Source: Synechococcus sp. PCC 7336 (GTDB taxonomy: Bacteria; Cyanobacteriota; Cyanobacteriia; Thermostichales; PCC-7336). Taken from it: DNA of 64,000 bases. Below the pieces are notes generated by a model that did not search any database, was not told the DNA's origin, and was given only the letters and a program-made list of their open reading frames with translations. Of this stretch, positions 25,936-34,639 are shown in pieces (the first letter of the stretch is position 1; each line of letters begins with the position of its first letter). Position numbers and translations under genes: made by a program. The DNA lies in contig NZ_CM001776.1 in the NCBI RefSeq assembly GCF_000332275.1, forward strand, positions 4,338,008-4,402,007. Direction: 5' to 3'.

Positions 25936-28847
25936 CTAGGGCTGAGGCAGGTAGAAGGGGCAGCGCTGGTCACCACCTGACTGGAGACTTCAATCGGGTT
26001 TGCGGTCAGAACCACTTGCCCTGCCGCGTTAACGTACCATCCTTGAGCTTCGACGATGCGCTGTCTGGGTTCGGTTTGACGGATGGATTGATTCGGCGGT
26101 GGTGTTGAAAGGGTCGAGGTGCTGGCAAGGTTGTCGGGGCGGGTAACCCATTGACGTTCTATCAGGGCTTCGCCGGTCAGGGGTTCGTTGGGATCGGGGG
26201 ATAATCCGCCTCGTCCTGCCAAGATGAATTGGCTTTGTTCGTCGTCGGGACTGCCAAAGTTGCAGGTGGAGCCAATCAAGTTGGAGAGATCGCTGAATTG
26301 GACTTGGCGTTCTTCTAGACCTCGTGCGGGATCGGTGTCGAGCACGTCGATGATGATGTCTCCATCGACGCCAAGTTCCGAACTGGCACTGATGTTGTTG
26401 GCTTCTGCGGGGTCGGGACCGAGGGTAAAGCCCAAGACTGAGAAGGCGGTGAGGGTAATGTTGCCCCCATCCCCTTCAAAGGCATTGGCAATAATGTTGA
26501 CATCTTCGCCGGGGATACCGACGATAAAGTCTGCTTCGATGTCGATATCGCCGCCGTTACCGTCGTTTCCAGCTTCAGTCGTAATGTTGCTATTGCGGCG
26601 CAGCAGGAGTAGGTCGTGAATGTTGAAGCTCAGATCTCCTCCTTCTCCGCTGGCGGTGGCTGCCGAGATCGAAGATCCGGTATCTAGGGTTAGGTCGCCA
26701 GATACGATATGCAGTGCGCCTGCGTCTCCATCGCCCAGACTATCCACCGCAATGGAGGCTTGTTCGAATAGAGAGGTGTCTTCGGATTTGATAGATATAC
26801 TGCCTCCCGAACCGGTAGAACCAGCGGTGGTATTGGCAAAGATGCCGCTGGGGTTGCCTGCTGGGTCTGTGCCTCTGACGAGCAGATCTTCTTTGACGTG
26901 AATGCTAATATCGCCTGCGTCGCCTGCTGCCGATGTGCTGGTTTCAATGGTGCTGCCTCCTAAGAGAGCCAGTCTGTTACCGGTGAGGTTAATATCGCCT
27001 GCGTTGCTTGCTCCTGCGGTAGAGGCTGCGACGGTACTGTCTCCGGTTAGGCGGGTATTGGCAACGTCGATGTCGATGCTTCCTCCCAAGCCGCCGTTTT
27101 CTGATGTCGAACTGGTGATGGTGGAGCGATCGTTCAAGCGCAGCAGGTTGCCGTGCAGGTCAATTGTTCCGGCGTTTCCCGGCCCGGTGGTTTCTGCGGT
27201 AATGGTGCCATTCGTTAAGTCAATTCTGTCTACAGCTAGTGAGATATTTCCACCTTCTCCAGTACCAGTCTGAGTTTCACTAGAAATAACAGAATTTTCG
27301 GATAGAGACAGAGCATTTCCAGTAATGGATATTTCTCCAGCATCTCCAATGCCCGTTCCAGAGGTCCGTTGTGTGCTAATTTCACTGCCACCGCTCAAGC
27401 TGACATGATTTACCGAAATTTCAATATTTCCTGGCGTAATAGCATCGCCAGCTGTTTGACTAGAGATACTCGCTCCTTCTGTCAAGTTCAAACTTTTACC
27501 AAAGATCGAAATAGCTCCAGCCTGTTGAGCATTACCGATGGAGCTGGTATCAATATCAATGCCAGATAGAGTAACCTCTCTAGCTTGAATCGAGATTTCA
27601 CCAGCACTTGTACCTACTCCAGCGGCATTGGCAGATATTGTCACGCCATCTGTAATGATAATAGAGCCTGTTTCTAAAGATGTTTCAAAAGAAATTTCAC
27701 CACTATTACCTCCTCCAGAGCTATCAGCAGAAATGATTACGTTACCTTGCAAGAAAATCTCGTTACCAGCATAAAAGGAGATGCTTCCAGCATCATCCGT
27801 ATCACTAGCTATTGATGAAATATTAGTTTCAAGTCCTTGAGGAGAATCAATTATTGAAATTGAGTCGCGTGCATTCAGGTCGATATTACCTTCACTACTT
27901 TCACCTTGTGTGATTTGCACATCCATTACGTCAATAGAACCTCCAAAAACCACAACATCTCCTCCGAAGAACTCAGAAATATTAGAATTTAGCAACGAGA
28001 TATTTCCGCCATCGAGAACATTTTCAAATTGTGCAAACGGAGCAGTACCATAGTTGTTATCGCCAAACTGGCTTTGAAGTTCTACTCTTCCTCCTCCAGT
28101 TCCTATTGCTCCAAAGGCAATTTGTCCAGGAGCTTCAGAAGCAGAAGGACTAAGTGGTAGACGACTTATCAAAAGATTATTGTTTATATTAACCTCTCCA
28201 CCAATTAGCAGCAAACTGGAATCTGGATTTACAATCAATAAATTATTTTCAACATTGATCGAGCCTAGCTGAGGGCTCATACTTCCTACTTGAGGTAGCT
28301 GATTAAATATTAGTGCTGTCGGATTAATTGCTAGCATTGGTGCTGGTTCGCTAGAGTCCAAAGCACTAAAGACCCCTTGAGAGCCAAACTCAATTGCTGA
28401 GGCTGTAGTACCAACAAAAGCCCCTTGAACATTAAGCAAAGCATTAGGGCCAAATGAAATTCCGTTTGGATTAATTAAAAATAGATTAGCTGGTTGAGGA
28501 CCTATGGTTGAGATAGATCCATCAATATTTGAGACGCTGTTGCCCGTTACACGACTAATAATATTTTGGATGTTATTCATTATTCCAGCAGGAAGACTCG
28601 TGTCAAATACAACTGCCTCTCCAGTAGGCACTGAAAAATCTGTAAAGCTGTGGAATTGATTGATACCTATGACCGTATTGCCAGTAACTAAGCAACCTCC
28701 GACACAATTGCCTGCCATATTATCATCAACGTTTGTATAAGTTGAACCATCTGCCACGGGTTGTGATTGAGAAACCCTTGCTATGAAAATCATCGTGAGG
28801 GTTAAGCCAATACTGCGTGTAACCACACGCCAAAGAGAAAATCTCAT
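25932..28847 (-). CDS. Filamentous-haemagglutinin-type exoprotein (TPS domain, two-partner secretion)
   Basis: A 971-residue exported protein. The signal peptide MRFSLWRVVTRSIGLTLTM is followed by a haemagglutination/TPS secretion domain at about 35-160 (NQFHSFTDFSVPTGE, NLFLINPNGISFGPNALLNV). A long, repetitive right-handed beta-helix-like region (many NIS, GSI and GDI repeats) follows, then a C-terminal block with Cys and FILAGRGGLSPDPNEPL, a motif common in cyanobacterial members. No TpsB transporter is adjacent. The gene is a composition mosaic: the N-terminal coding half (about 27.25-28.85 kb) is AT-rich, the C-terminal half GC-rich. It converges on DUF928 with a 4-bp stop overlap. It is probably secreted or displayed at the surface; the role is unknown. 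Confidence 0.85.
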   Translation of the reverse strand: MRFSLWRVVTRSIGLTLTMIFIARVSQSQPVADGSTYTNVDDNMAGNCVGGCLVTGNTVIGINQFHSFTDFSVPTGEAVVFDTSLPAGIMNNIQNIISRVTGNSVSNIDGSISTIGPQPANLFLINPNGISFGPNALLNVQGAFVGTTASAIEFGSQGVFSALDSSEPAPMLAINPTALIFNQLPQVGSMSPQLGSINVENNLLIVNPDSSLLLIGGEVNINNNLLISRLPLSPSASEAPGQIAFGAIGTGGGRVELQSQFGDNNYGTAPFAQFENVLDGGNISLLNSNISEFFGGDVVVFGGSIDVMDVQITQGESSEGNIDLNARDSISIIDSPQGLETNISSIASDTDDAGSISFYAGNEIFLQGNVIISADSSGGGNSGEISFETSLETGSIIITDGVTISANAAGVGTSAGEISIQAREVTLSGIDIDTSSIGNAQQAGAISIFGKSLNLTEGASISSQTAGDAITPGNIEISVNHVSLSGGSEISTQRTSGTGIGDAGEISITGNALSLSENSVISSETQTGTGEGGNISLAVDRIDLTNGTITAETTGPGNAGTIDLHGNLLRLNDRSTITSSTSENGGLGGSIDIDVANTRLTGDSTVAASTAGASNAGDINLTGNRLALLGGSTIETSTSAAGDAGDISIHVKEDLLVRGTDPAGNPSGIFANTTAGSTGSGGSISIKSEDTSLFEQASIAVDSLGDGDAGALHIVSGDLTLDTGSSISAATASGEGGDLSFNIHDLLLLRRNSNITTEAGNDGNGGDIDIEADFIVGIPGEDVNIIANAFEGDGGNITLTAFSVLGFTLGPDPAEANNISASSELGVDGDIIIDVLDTDPARGLEERQVQFSDLSNLIGSTCNFGSPDDEQSQFILAGRGGLSPDPNEPLTGEALIERQWVTRPDNLASTSTLSTPPPNQSIRQTEPRQRIVEAQGWYVNAAGQVVLTANPIEVSSQVVTSAAPSTCLSPS

Positions 28848-29212
28848 AACAAGGTAGCCTCTGCAACTTCAATCACAAGAAGAGTTTTAATACCCTCCCT
28901 ATTAACACGCTCAGCTCAAGCAGATAAATACAGCTAACCCAAAGGGAATTAGTTGAGCTTTCTGTAGGAAGGCTAAAATTTAGTCCAGACTTCAATACAT
29001 ATTGAAGTCATTATACTACACTAAGATTTAATTTCTTGAAATTTTTTCACTTTAATAAAACGTAACACAAACTATGTGTATTCAGAAAAATGTAGCGTTA
29101 AAAATAGGGCCAAAGCACTTGCGGAGTAGTGGTTTCAGTCTCCAGCAACTGCCTCCAGAAAAATCCAGGTTTCTACGTGGACGAGGTCATAGTTAAATTT
29201 TCAAGATAAAGC
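28848..29212. other. AT-rich region upstream of the exoprotein gene
   Basis: This 365-bp region should hold the exoprotein promoter and the 3' end of the orphan gene's message. It is AT-rich and lacks HIP1 octamers. I see no coding frame or convincing terminator hairpin. Confidence 0.45.
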
Positions 29213-29587
29213 TTATGTATTCAACGCAACCGTGATTTCTACTTTTGCATGTGTGCAGAGGGCAATACCTGAATACCTTGCGACTGCATCTCGGATCAAT
29301 GTTCCAGGACTATCGAGGTGTATATTATCAATAGTAAATAGTATTCGATTACCATTACTAGGATCGACTATAAGCAAATCCACTAAATCATTAGGATCTA
29401 AATCCGTACTACATGGCGGGTTAGAGAAAGAATTCTTACCTGTTTTGGTTGAAAGTACTTGAGCAGCGTTTTCACTCACGAGTGTATCTTTGTTTGGACA
29501 GCAGAAGCAGATTGTGTCTGGCACAGCAGTGCAGTTAAATCCAAGAGTGAAGTCTAAATAGTTTACTGTTAGCGTTGTTGTTTGCAT
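29213..29587 (-). CDS. Cys-rich orphan protein of unknown function
   Basis: A 124-residue protein with six Cys (19, 27, 29, 30, 59, 111), three of them clustered as CFCCP. AAGGAG lies 7 nt before the ATG at 29587, which strongly supports translation. I see no signal peptide, helix-turn-helix or known catalytic motif. The second half (LVDLLIVDPSNGNRILFTIDN) looks beta-rich and could be a small sandwich domain. The gene is AT-rich and sits in an AT-rich, HIP1-poor patch between the exoprotein and apt, which suggests recent arrival. Disulphide formation or metal binding is possible but not shown. Confidence 0.65.
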   Translation of the reverse strand: MQTTTLTVNYLDFTLGFNCTAVPDTICFCCPNKDTLVSENAAQVLSTKTGKNSFSNPPCSTDLDPNDLVDLLIVDPSNGNRILFTIDNIHLDSPGTLIRDAVARYSGIALCTHAKVEITVALNT

Positions 29588-30365
29588 AATAAATCTCCTT
29601 ATATGGCCAGAAACAAATGAATTTATTTAACTCAAGTGCAAGACGAAACTTTATTGCCCTGCTGGCAGGTTGAGCAGTGGTTCGGACAGTTTTGGCATGG
29701 AGCCTGAAATTCTTGATTATTTCGTAGGCAGGGATAGAAAGCCAGAGGGATGAAACTTGCCTTTCTATAGCCAGAAGAACACTCTATCACTGAAAACCTT
29801 GCTTAGTCTAGAAACAGAAAAATCTTGGTTGTTCCATTAATCATCTTCGTAGTGAGATATCTGGATAATAGAATAAATAAAAGTCGGAACTTAAGAGCAT
29901 TTAGCACCCCGTCACTAAAGTCAAGCGAGAGAGTTGATGATTTAGTAGTAAGTAGACATTCAGAGTACCTTTGACTGCCATGTAATGAATAGCATCAAAT
30001 GAACATTACTCTTAGAACATATCCAAAATATTCCCGAGCATCTTATGCTCATCATCAAGCATGTTCAATAAACACAGATAAGTCGCAGTAGACTCATATT
30101 CTAATTAGACCATAAAGCAAATAGAACAATTGTGTTCGACCTTCAGCCAGACAATGGAGATAGCATACCTACAAGTAGGTTGTCTAGATCGTGAAAATCT
30201 TTAAATTATATTAAGACGCTGAATTGAGATAAGCACCGCTATCGCGATATCCAATGCCATACAAAAGGTTCCAGAGTATTAACTTGCACTATCACTCTTA
30301 TTGCTTGGGCGATAACTGTTTTGAGCTATCAGCATTTCCAGAGTGGTGAAAATCGAAGTAGTTGA
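29588..30365. other. 778-bp AT-rich gene-poor region
   Basis: No coding frame of reasonable length is seen in this 778-bp stretch. It is AT-rich and has no GCGATCGC octamers. An 8-bp inverted repeat ATAGAAAG/CTTTCTAT (29734-29741 and 29761-29768) could form a weak hairpin without a T tract. On the minus strand, near 29.66-29.70 kb, a 15-codon frame reads MPKLSEPLLNLPAGQ; I do not claim it as a gene. The region may contain a small RNA or the remains of an insertion. Confidence 0.45.
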
Positions 30366-30890
30366 TTACTCGCTAGGATAAGAAATCAAACTATGAATCG
30401 GCACATCATTAGGCAAAAGCTCGCGTCCATTCAAGAAACTCAGCTCTACCACAAAACCAAACCCACATAATTCAGCCCCCGCCTGCCGCACCAGATTAGC
30501 CGTTGCCAACGCCGTCCCCCCCGTAGCAATCAAATCATCCACGATCGCCACTCGACTCCCCGACTCAAACGCATCCACATGAATCTCCAAACAATCGGTC
30601 CCGTACTCCAGACTGTATTCCTCACTCAGAGTATCCGCCGGTAACTTCCCCGGCTTGCGCACCGGCACAAACCCCGCCCCCAACCGATACGCCAGCGGCG
30701 TCCCAAACATAAACCCCCGCGACTCGGCCCCCACCACATAATCCACCCGACTGTCAGCAAACCGCTCGTACAGCCGATCGATCGTCACCTGCAACCCCTG
30801 GGGATCGCTAAGCAGCGTGGTAATATCCCGAAACACAATCCCCGGCTTGGGAAAATCGGGAACACTGCGAATCAAGGATTTGAGATCCAT
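30366..30890 (-). CDS. apt: Adenine phosphoribosyltransferase
   Basis: Salvages adenine to AMP using PRPP in the cytosol. The ATG at 30890 gives [24 protein letters not shown], the standard N-terminus, and GAGG lies 10 nt upstream. The longer frame from 30908 adds six residues. The PRPP-binding motif [16 protein letters not shown] and the hood-region [10 protein letters not shown] are intact, and the 174-residue length is typical. It runs divergently from a membrane protein gene starting at 30935, so both promoters must lie within or around a 44-bp gap. The long AT-rich gap is on its 3' side. Confidence 0.95.
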   Translation of the reverse strand: MDLKSLIRSVPDFPKPGIVFRDITTLLSDPQGLQVTIDRLYERFADSRVDYVVGAESRGFMFGTPLAYRLGAGFVPVRKPGKLPADTLSEEYSLEYGTDCLEIHVDAFESGSRVAIVDDLIATGGTALATANLVRQAGAELCGFGFVVELSFLNGRELLPNDVPIHSLISYPSE

Positions 30891-30934
30891 CAGAGTCAGT
30901 CCTCGCAAGCCATACCAACGACAGCGATTCTAAT

Positions 30935-31591
30935 ATGAATGCCCTCATCCAAATCAGCCTGATGGCGCTGCTGGCCAGTTCAATCCGGCTCTGTGCCACA
31001 GCAGGCCAATGGATTCAGGTCGGCGCGATCGCCGCTATCTCCATCCCCCTCTGGCTCCTCCTCGACGGCCTCTGGCAAACTCCCTGGCTCTTCACAACCC
31101 TCGAACCCGCCCTACTCGCCGCCCTGCAAGTGGGAATCTTATTGGGCTACACCCGCTTCGGTCTCAAGTTTGCGCGGCAGGCGATCGCCACCTTTCTCCT
31201 CGCTGGTGCCGCGATCGCAGCAGCAGCCACAACCTGGGGATCGCCCAACACATATGGCATTGAGGAAACCTTCAATGCTGGCATCCCCATCCTAATCGCG
31301 GCGATCGCTACTGTATCGATCTATCAAGTGCTCGCCAGCTCTAGCCCAGCCAGACCCAGTTGGGCAGCAATGGCGATCGCACTGGCGAGCGGTCTGGCGA
31401 TCGACAGCTTTCTATACGTTGCCCTCAGCTCGGCAATCCCCCTCTGGCAAAGTGCGGCTTGGGTGAAGCCACTCGGCCTGAAACTGGCCGACAAACTCGT
31501 CCTCGCCATCGGCATAGCCGTCCCAATAGTGGCGATCGAAATGTCATCACTTGTTGATATTTTTCAGGACCTTCAGCCGCGCGATCGCTGA
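30935..31591 (+). CDS. Integral membrane protein of unknown function
   Basis: A very hydrophobic 218-residue protein with about six membrane segments (for example LLASSIRLCATA, VGAIAAISIPLWLLLDGLW, IATFLLAGAAIAAAATTW, AGIPILIAAIATVSIYQVLA, LADKLVLAIGIAVPIVAIE). The last cytoplasmic-looking tail is acidic. The overall layout, with a conserved-looking ASGLAIDSFLYVALSSAIPLW, faintly recalls vitamin or queuosine precursor transporters of the VUT type, but I would not assign it. It contains several GCGATCGC sites, so it is native in composition. It is divergent from apt. Confidence 0.75.
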   Translation: MNALIQISLMALLASSIRLCATAGQWIQVGAIAAISIPLWLLLDGLWQTPWLFTTLEPALLAALQVGILLGYTRFGLKFARQAIATFLLAGAAIAAAATTWGSPNTYGIEETFNAGIPILIAAIATVSIYQVLASSSPARPSWAAMAIALASGLAIDSFLYVALSSAIPLWQSAAWVKPLGLKLADKLVLAIGIAVPIVAIEMSSLVDIFQDLQPRDR

Positions 31592-31636
31592 CTGACCCCA
31601 AGGGGAACTTCAGATCTGAGATCTCATGCCGAGTGG

Positions 31637-33085
31637 TCAGAAGCGATCGCCCACCGAGAAATGAAAGTTGAAGTCACCGTTATCGCTCAAGGCAGGCTCC
31701 AATCGAAACAGCCCGAAAGCGGTGCGAAAGTGAAACCCCAAACCGTACCCCAACCCTTCGCCATCTTTGTCTCTCGCTTCGCCCGGTTGGCCAATGACTT
31801 CACCTTGGGTGCCGAGAGTATCGCCATAATCGACAAACACCGCTCCCCTGACCTTGATGTCAGAACCAAACACGGTGAAAGAAGAAATCGGATAGCGGTA
31901 TTCAACCGTAGCCTGAACGAAGCTGCTACTCGTCCCTGCATCGCCAGTATCGAATCCCCGTATCGTGCTATTGCCGCCCAAAGAAAAGGCCGCATAAGGG
32001 GGCACATCATTCAGAATCGTGCCCCCCTGAGCATTGAGAATTAGGATGTGTGGATTTTCAGACCCCAACAGAGGAATAAATTGAGAGACATTGGCGGCTA
32101 ACTGAGTCATCTCGATATCGGCATCGCCAATTGGAATCGATTGTTCGAGACTAAATCTCAACCGAGTGCCGCGAGTGGGAAAGGTGCGATCGTCCACTGC
32201 ATTTAAGACGGCGGCAAGATTGACCGACAAAAGGGGATCGATACCGTCATCACTCACAGTGACTGGGTTGCCCAGCTCGTCCACCGAGAAAACATCATTG
32301 GAAAACACGCCGTTGCGAACCGAGACCACTCGGTAGTTAATGCCCGAGGCAATATCGAATTGCGGTGTCAGGGCTTGAAAATATTCCAGTCCGCCCCCCC
32401 ATTGATTGACGTGAGGGTCGGCACCGCTCGGTAAGGAAACATTCGTATCCCCATTTTCAAACGCCCCCGCTAAATTACTCTGACTTTGCAGATTGAGGGA
32501 AAAAGTCCCTGGCAAGCCTGCTGGAGAAATGGAGTAAACCAAATCGGCAGCCACAGCATTGAGATCGAGATCCCCTAGCAACTCCAGCAAGAGTCTTTGA
32601 TTGGGTCCCAACCCCTGCTGGACATATCCTCTAACGGGGAAAAACAGGTCTCGTAGTGCTTCTGCTGAAACGGTCTGAATGCGGGTTCCTCCAAACAGAG
32701 CAGTCGGTTCCACCAGACGCGAGCCAAAGCCGTACCCAAACCCCCGAGGATCGTCGCTGCCAAAACCAAATTGGAGGCGATCGCCGCGATCTGACTGCGG
32801 GATCGAGCCATTGCCAGACTGGGGCGAAACCTCTGCGCCAGTTCCTTCGCCCTCGCCGCCCGCTTCACTCAGTAGAACGCTGCTGTGATTTTCTGGCATC
32901 TGCTCGGCATAGATGGCAGGGGGGTCGGCGATCGCCTCGCCAGAATTGCCAAGCCCAGAATTCCCAATCCAATCGGTAGAGGGTTGTCCCCAAGCGGCTG
33001 TTCCCGCCAGTTCGGGGCCGAACATCAGGGCCGCGATCGCTGCCCCCCAACCCGCCAGCAACACTGACTTATCCACGATTTGCAT
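31637..33085 (-). CDS. Omp85/BamA-type outer-membrane beta-barrel protein lacking POTRA domains
   Basis: The ATG at 33085 is chosen because AGGAG lies 8 nt upstream; the longer frame from 33136 is unlikely. The 482 residues begin with a signal peptide (LLAGWGAAIAALMFG, cleavage near AAWG). A low-complexity linker of about 90 residues follows, then a beta-barrel ending in an aromatic F (FHFSVGDRF), as expected for outer-membrane insertion. The Omp85 barrel motif appears as SLGGNSTIRGFDTGDAG, the (V/I)RG(F/Y) element of BamA, TamA and FhaC barrels. No POTRA-sized domain fits before the barrel, unlike true BamA or TpsB proteins. The function is unknown; transport or assembly is inferred. Confidence 0.82.
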   Translation of the reverse strand: MQIVDKSVLLAGWGAAIAALMFGPELAGTAAWGQPSTDWIGNSGLGNSGEAIADPPAIYAEQMPENHSSVLLSEAGGEGEGTGAEVSPQSGNGSIPQSDRGDRLQFGFGSDDPRGFGYGFGSRLVEPTALFGGTRIQTVSAEALRDLFFPVRGYVQQGLGPNQRLLLELLGDLDLNAVAADLVYSISPAGLPGTFSLNLQSQSNLAGAFENGDTNVSLPSGADPHVNQWGGGLEYFQALTPQFDIASGINYRVVSVRNGVFSNDVFSVDELGNPVTVSDDGIDPLLSVNLAAVLNAVDDRTFPTRGTRLRFSLEQSIPIGDADIEMTQLAANVSQFIPLLGSENPHILILNAQGGTILNDVPPYAAFSLGGNSTIRGFDTGDAGTSSSFVQATVEYRYPISSFTVFGSDIKVRGAVFVDYGDTLGTQGEVIGQPGEARDKDGEGLGYGLGFHFRTAFGLFRLEPALSDNGDFNFHFSVGDRF

Positions 33086-33288
33086 GCGATTGCTCCTTGT
33101 GACCCTCACCCTAGGCTCTAGCATGCCCAATGGCACACAATCCCCTCAGCCCGAACAATTCCGAGCAGCATTCATACGAAGCATCCTATACGCATGTGGC
33201 TGGGATGGCTCGCACTCGTGCGGGAGGGCAAGCTCCGTTCGATGCTTGAGGAAGACCCGATACAATCGTGCTCGACGACTGCGATCGC

Positions 33289-34410
33289 CTACTGCACTCG
33301 ATAAACCGGCAGGGTGAAGTGAAAGCTGCTGCCTTCCCCCGGTTCCGAATTGACCCAAATGCGACCGTAATGGGAGCGGATGATGCGGCGACAGAGGAAA
33401 AGACCGATGCCGTAGCCTTCGCTGTTGCGATCGCGCGCGAGACGGACCATATCGCTAAAGACTCGTTCTCGAGCCTCCGCCGGGATTCCCGGTCCTGTAT
33501 CGGTGACACTCACTTCGACTTTTTGGCTGGTGCGGTGTAAGGCCGCCAAGCAGATGGTGCCGTTCTCGGGAGTGTATTTAATCGCGTTGTCCAAGAGATT
33601 CATCAACACTTGCCGAATTTTGTCGCGATCGGCGTGGACGGTGGGCAATACATCTGGAATATCGGTTTTGAGGGTCAGTTTCTTGGCTGCAGCTCGCTGG
33701 GCAACTTCCTCGATCGCCTCTCGACAGAGGTCGGCAAATGGCAATTCAGCCGTGGACAAACTCAATTCGGAGGATGTCCCCCGCGCCGCCTCCAAAAGAT
33801 CGGCAATCATGCTCTCCATCACCCGAGTTTGAGTGCGGGCGTGACCGAATAACTGCTCGCTCAACTCGGGGGTGAGTTTGCCTTGGTTCTGTTCTAGAGT
33901 TTCGATCGCCATTGACGCGGCTGACAGTGGGTTGCGCAGGTCGTGGGCCAACATCGCCAAGATGCGATCTTTAAACAGCAATTGCTCTTTTAATTCCACT
34001 TGCTGCTGCCGCAACTTGAAGACTTCTTCAGAGAGTTGTAACAACTCCGCTGTCTGCTCCAGAACTTCCCCTCGCTCTTCGGCATCGCGATCTTCATCTA
34101 AAAGCTGCAGTTGCCCTTGCCAGCGGGGCCACCAAACCTCTAACTGCGAAGCTAAATCTTTGCCTGCCAAGACCTGGGCAGGAGTAGGATGGGTTTTGAC
34201 CAGAGCGGGGGTAGCCACGAGCTTGTAATGCTCGACTAAATAGGGACGCTCTCCTACCTCCACCAATTCAATCTGAGTGGGATAGTCACCGGACAAATGC
34301 TCCAGTTGCTGCCGAATGCGCTGAATCAACTCTCGGGCACCGGCACGGCGGTCTACAAACACCAAGAGTCGCAGGGTTAGTGCTGTCGAATAGTCTTCCG
34401 AAACCGCCAT
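33289..34410 (-). CDS. sasA: Circadian/adaptive-response histidine kinase SasA
   Basis: SasA reads the KaiC clock and phosphorylates RpaA to drive circadian gene expression. The N-terminal KaiB-like thioredoxin-fold domain (LTLRLLVFVDRRAGARELIQ, HYKLVATPALVKTHP) binds KaiC. A coiled linker (about 105-150) leads to HisKA with His156 in LAHDLRNPLSAASMAI and an HATPase with DTGPGIPAE and GYGIGLFLCRRI. The start is set at the ATG at 34410; a TTG at 34440 would add ten residues without a Shine-Dalgarno sequence. kaiA, kaiB, kaiC and rpaA are not in the window, which is usual since sasA is normally unlinked. Two HIP1-type octamers lie near the 3' end. Length and domain order match the family. Confidence 0.93.
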   Translation of the reverse strand: MAVSEDYSTALTLRLLVFVDRRAGARELIQRIRQQLEHLSGDYPTQIELVEVGERPYLVEHYKLVATPALVKTHPTPAQVLAGKDLASQLEVWWPRWQGQLQLLDEDRDAEERGEVLEQTAELLQLSEEVFKLRQQQVELKEQLLFKDRILAMLAHDLRNPLSAASMAIETLEQNQGKLTPELSEQLFGHARTQTRVMESMIADLLEAARGTSSELSLSTAELPFADLCREAIEEVAQRAAAKKLTLKTDIPDVLPTVHADRDKIRQVLMNLLDNAIKYTPENGTICLAALHRTSQKVEVSVTDTGPGIPAEARERVFSDMVRLARDRNSEGYGIGLFLCRRIIRSHYGRIWVNSEPGEGSSFHFTLPVYRVQ

Positions 34411-34639
34411 AACGCTGGGTTTAAGCTCAAAAACTTGCAATCATCTCAATCGGTCTCAAGTCATTCTACTTGGATATCTCAAGTTTTCTTAAGATTTTCT
34501 TCCAGTTTACGACAAGCTTACAAACCTGTCGGTCGAAGGTTCCTGTGGCTGTCATGTTTCGCAACACCTCGGCGTCGGCCTCCTCCTCGGCTACAGTATC
34601 GTCATAGAGCTTTGTGGATGGCGATCGCAGGTGGCAGTC

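Noticed and set aside
26188-26619. Plus-strand frames rich in Ser/Pro opposite the exoprotein gene
   Set aside because: They are shadows of the repetitive beta-helix coding sequence on the other strand.
29658-29702. A 15-codon minus-strand frame reading MPKLSEPLLNLPAGQ
   Set aside because: Too short for support, weak ribosome site, no maturation genes nearby; only a curiosity.
31637-33085. Omp85 barrel as the TpsB transporter for the exoprotein
   Set aside because: It has no POTRA domains, lies about 3 kb away from the exoprotein gene and has a different neighbourhood.
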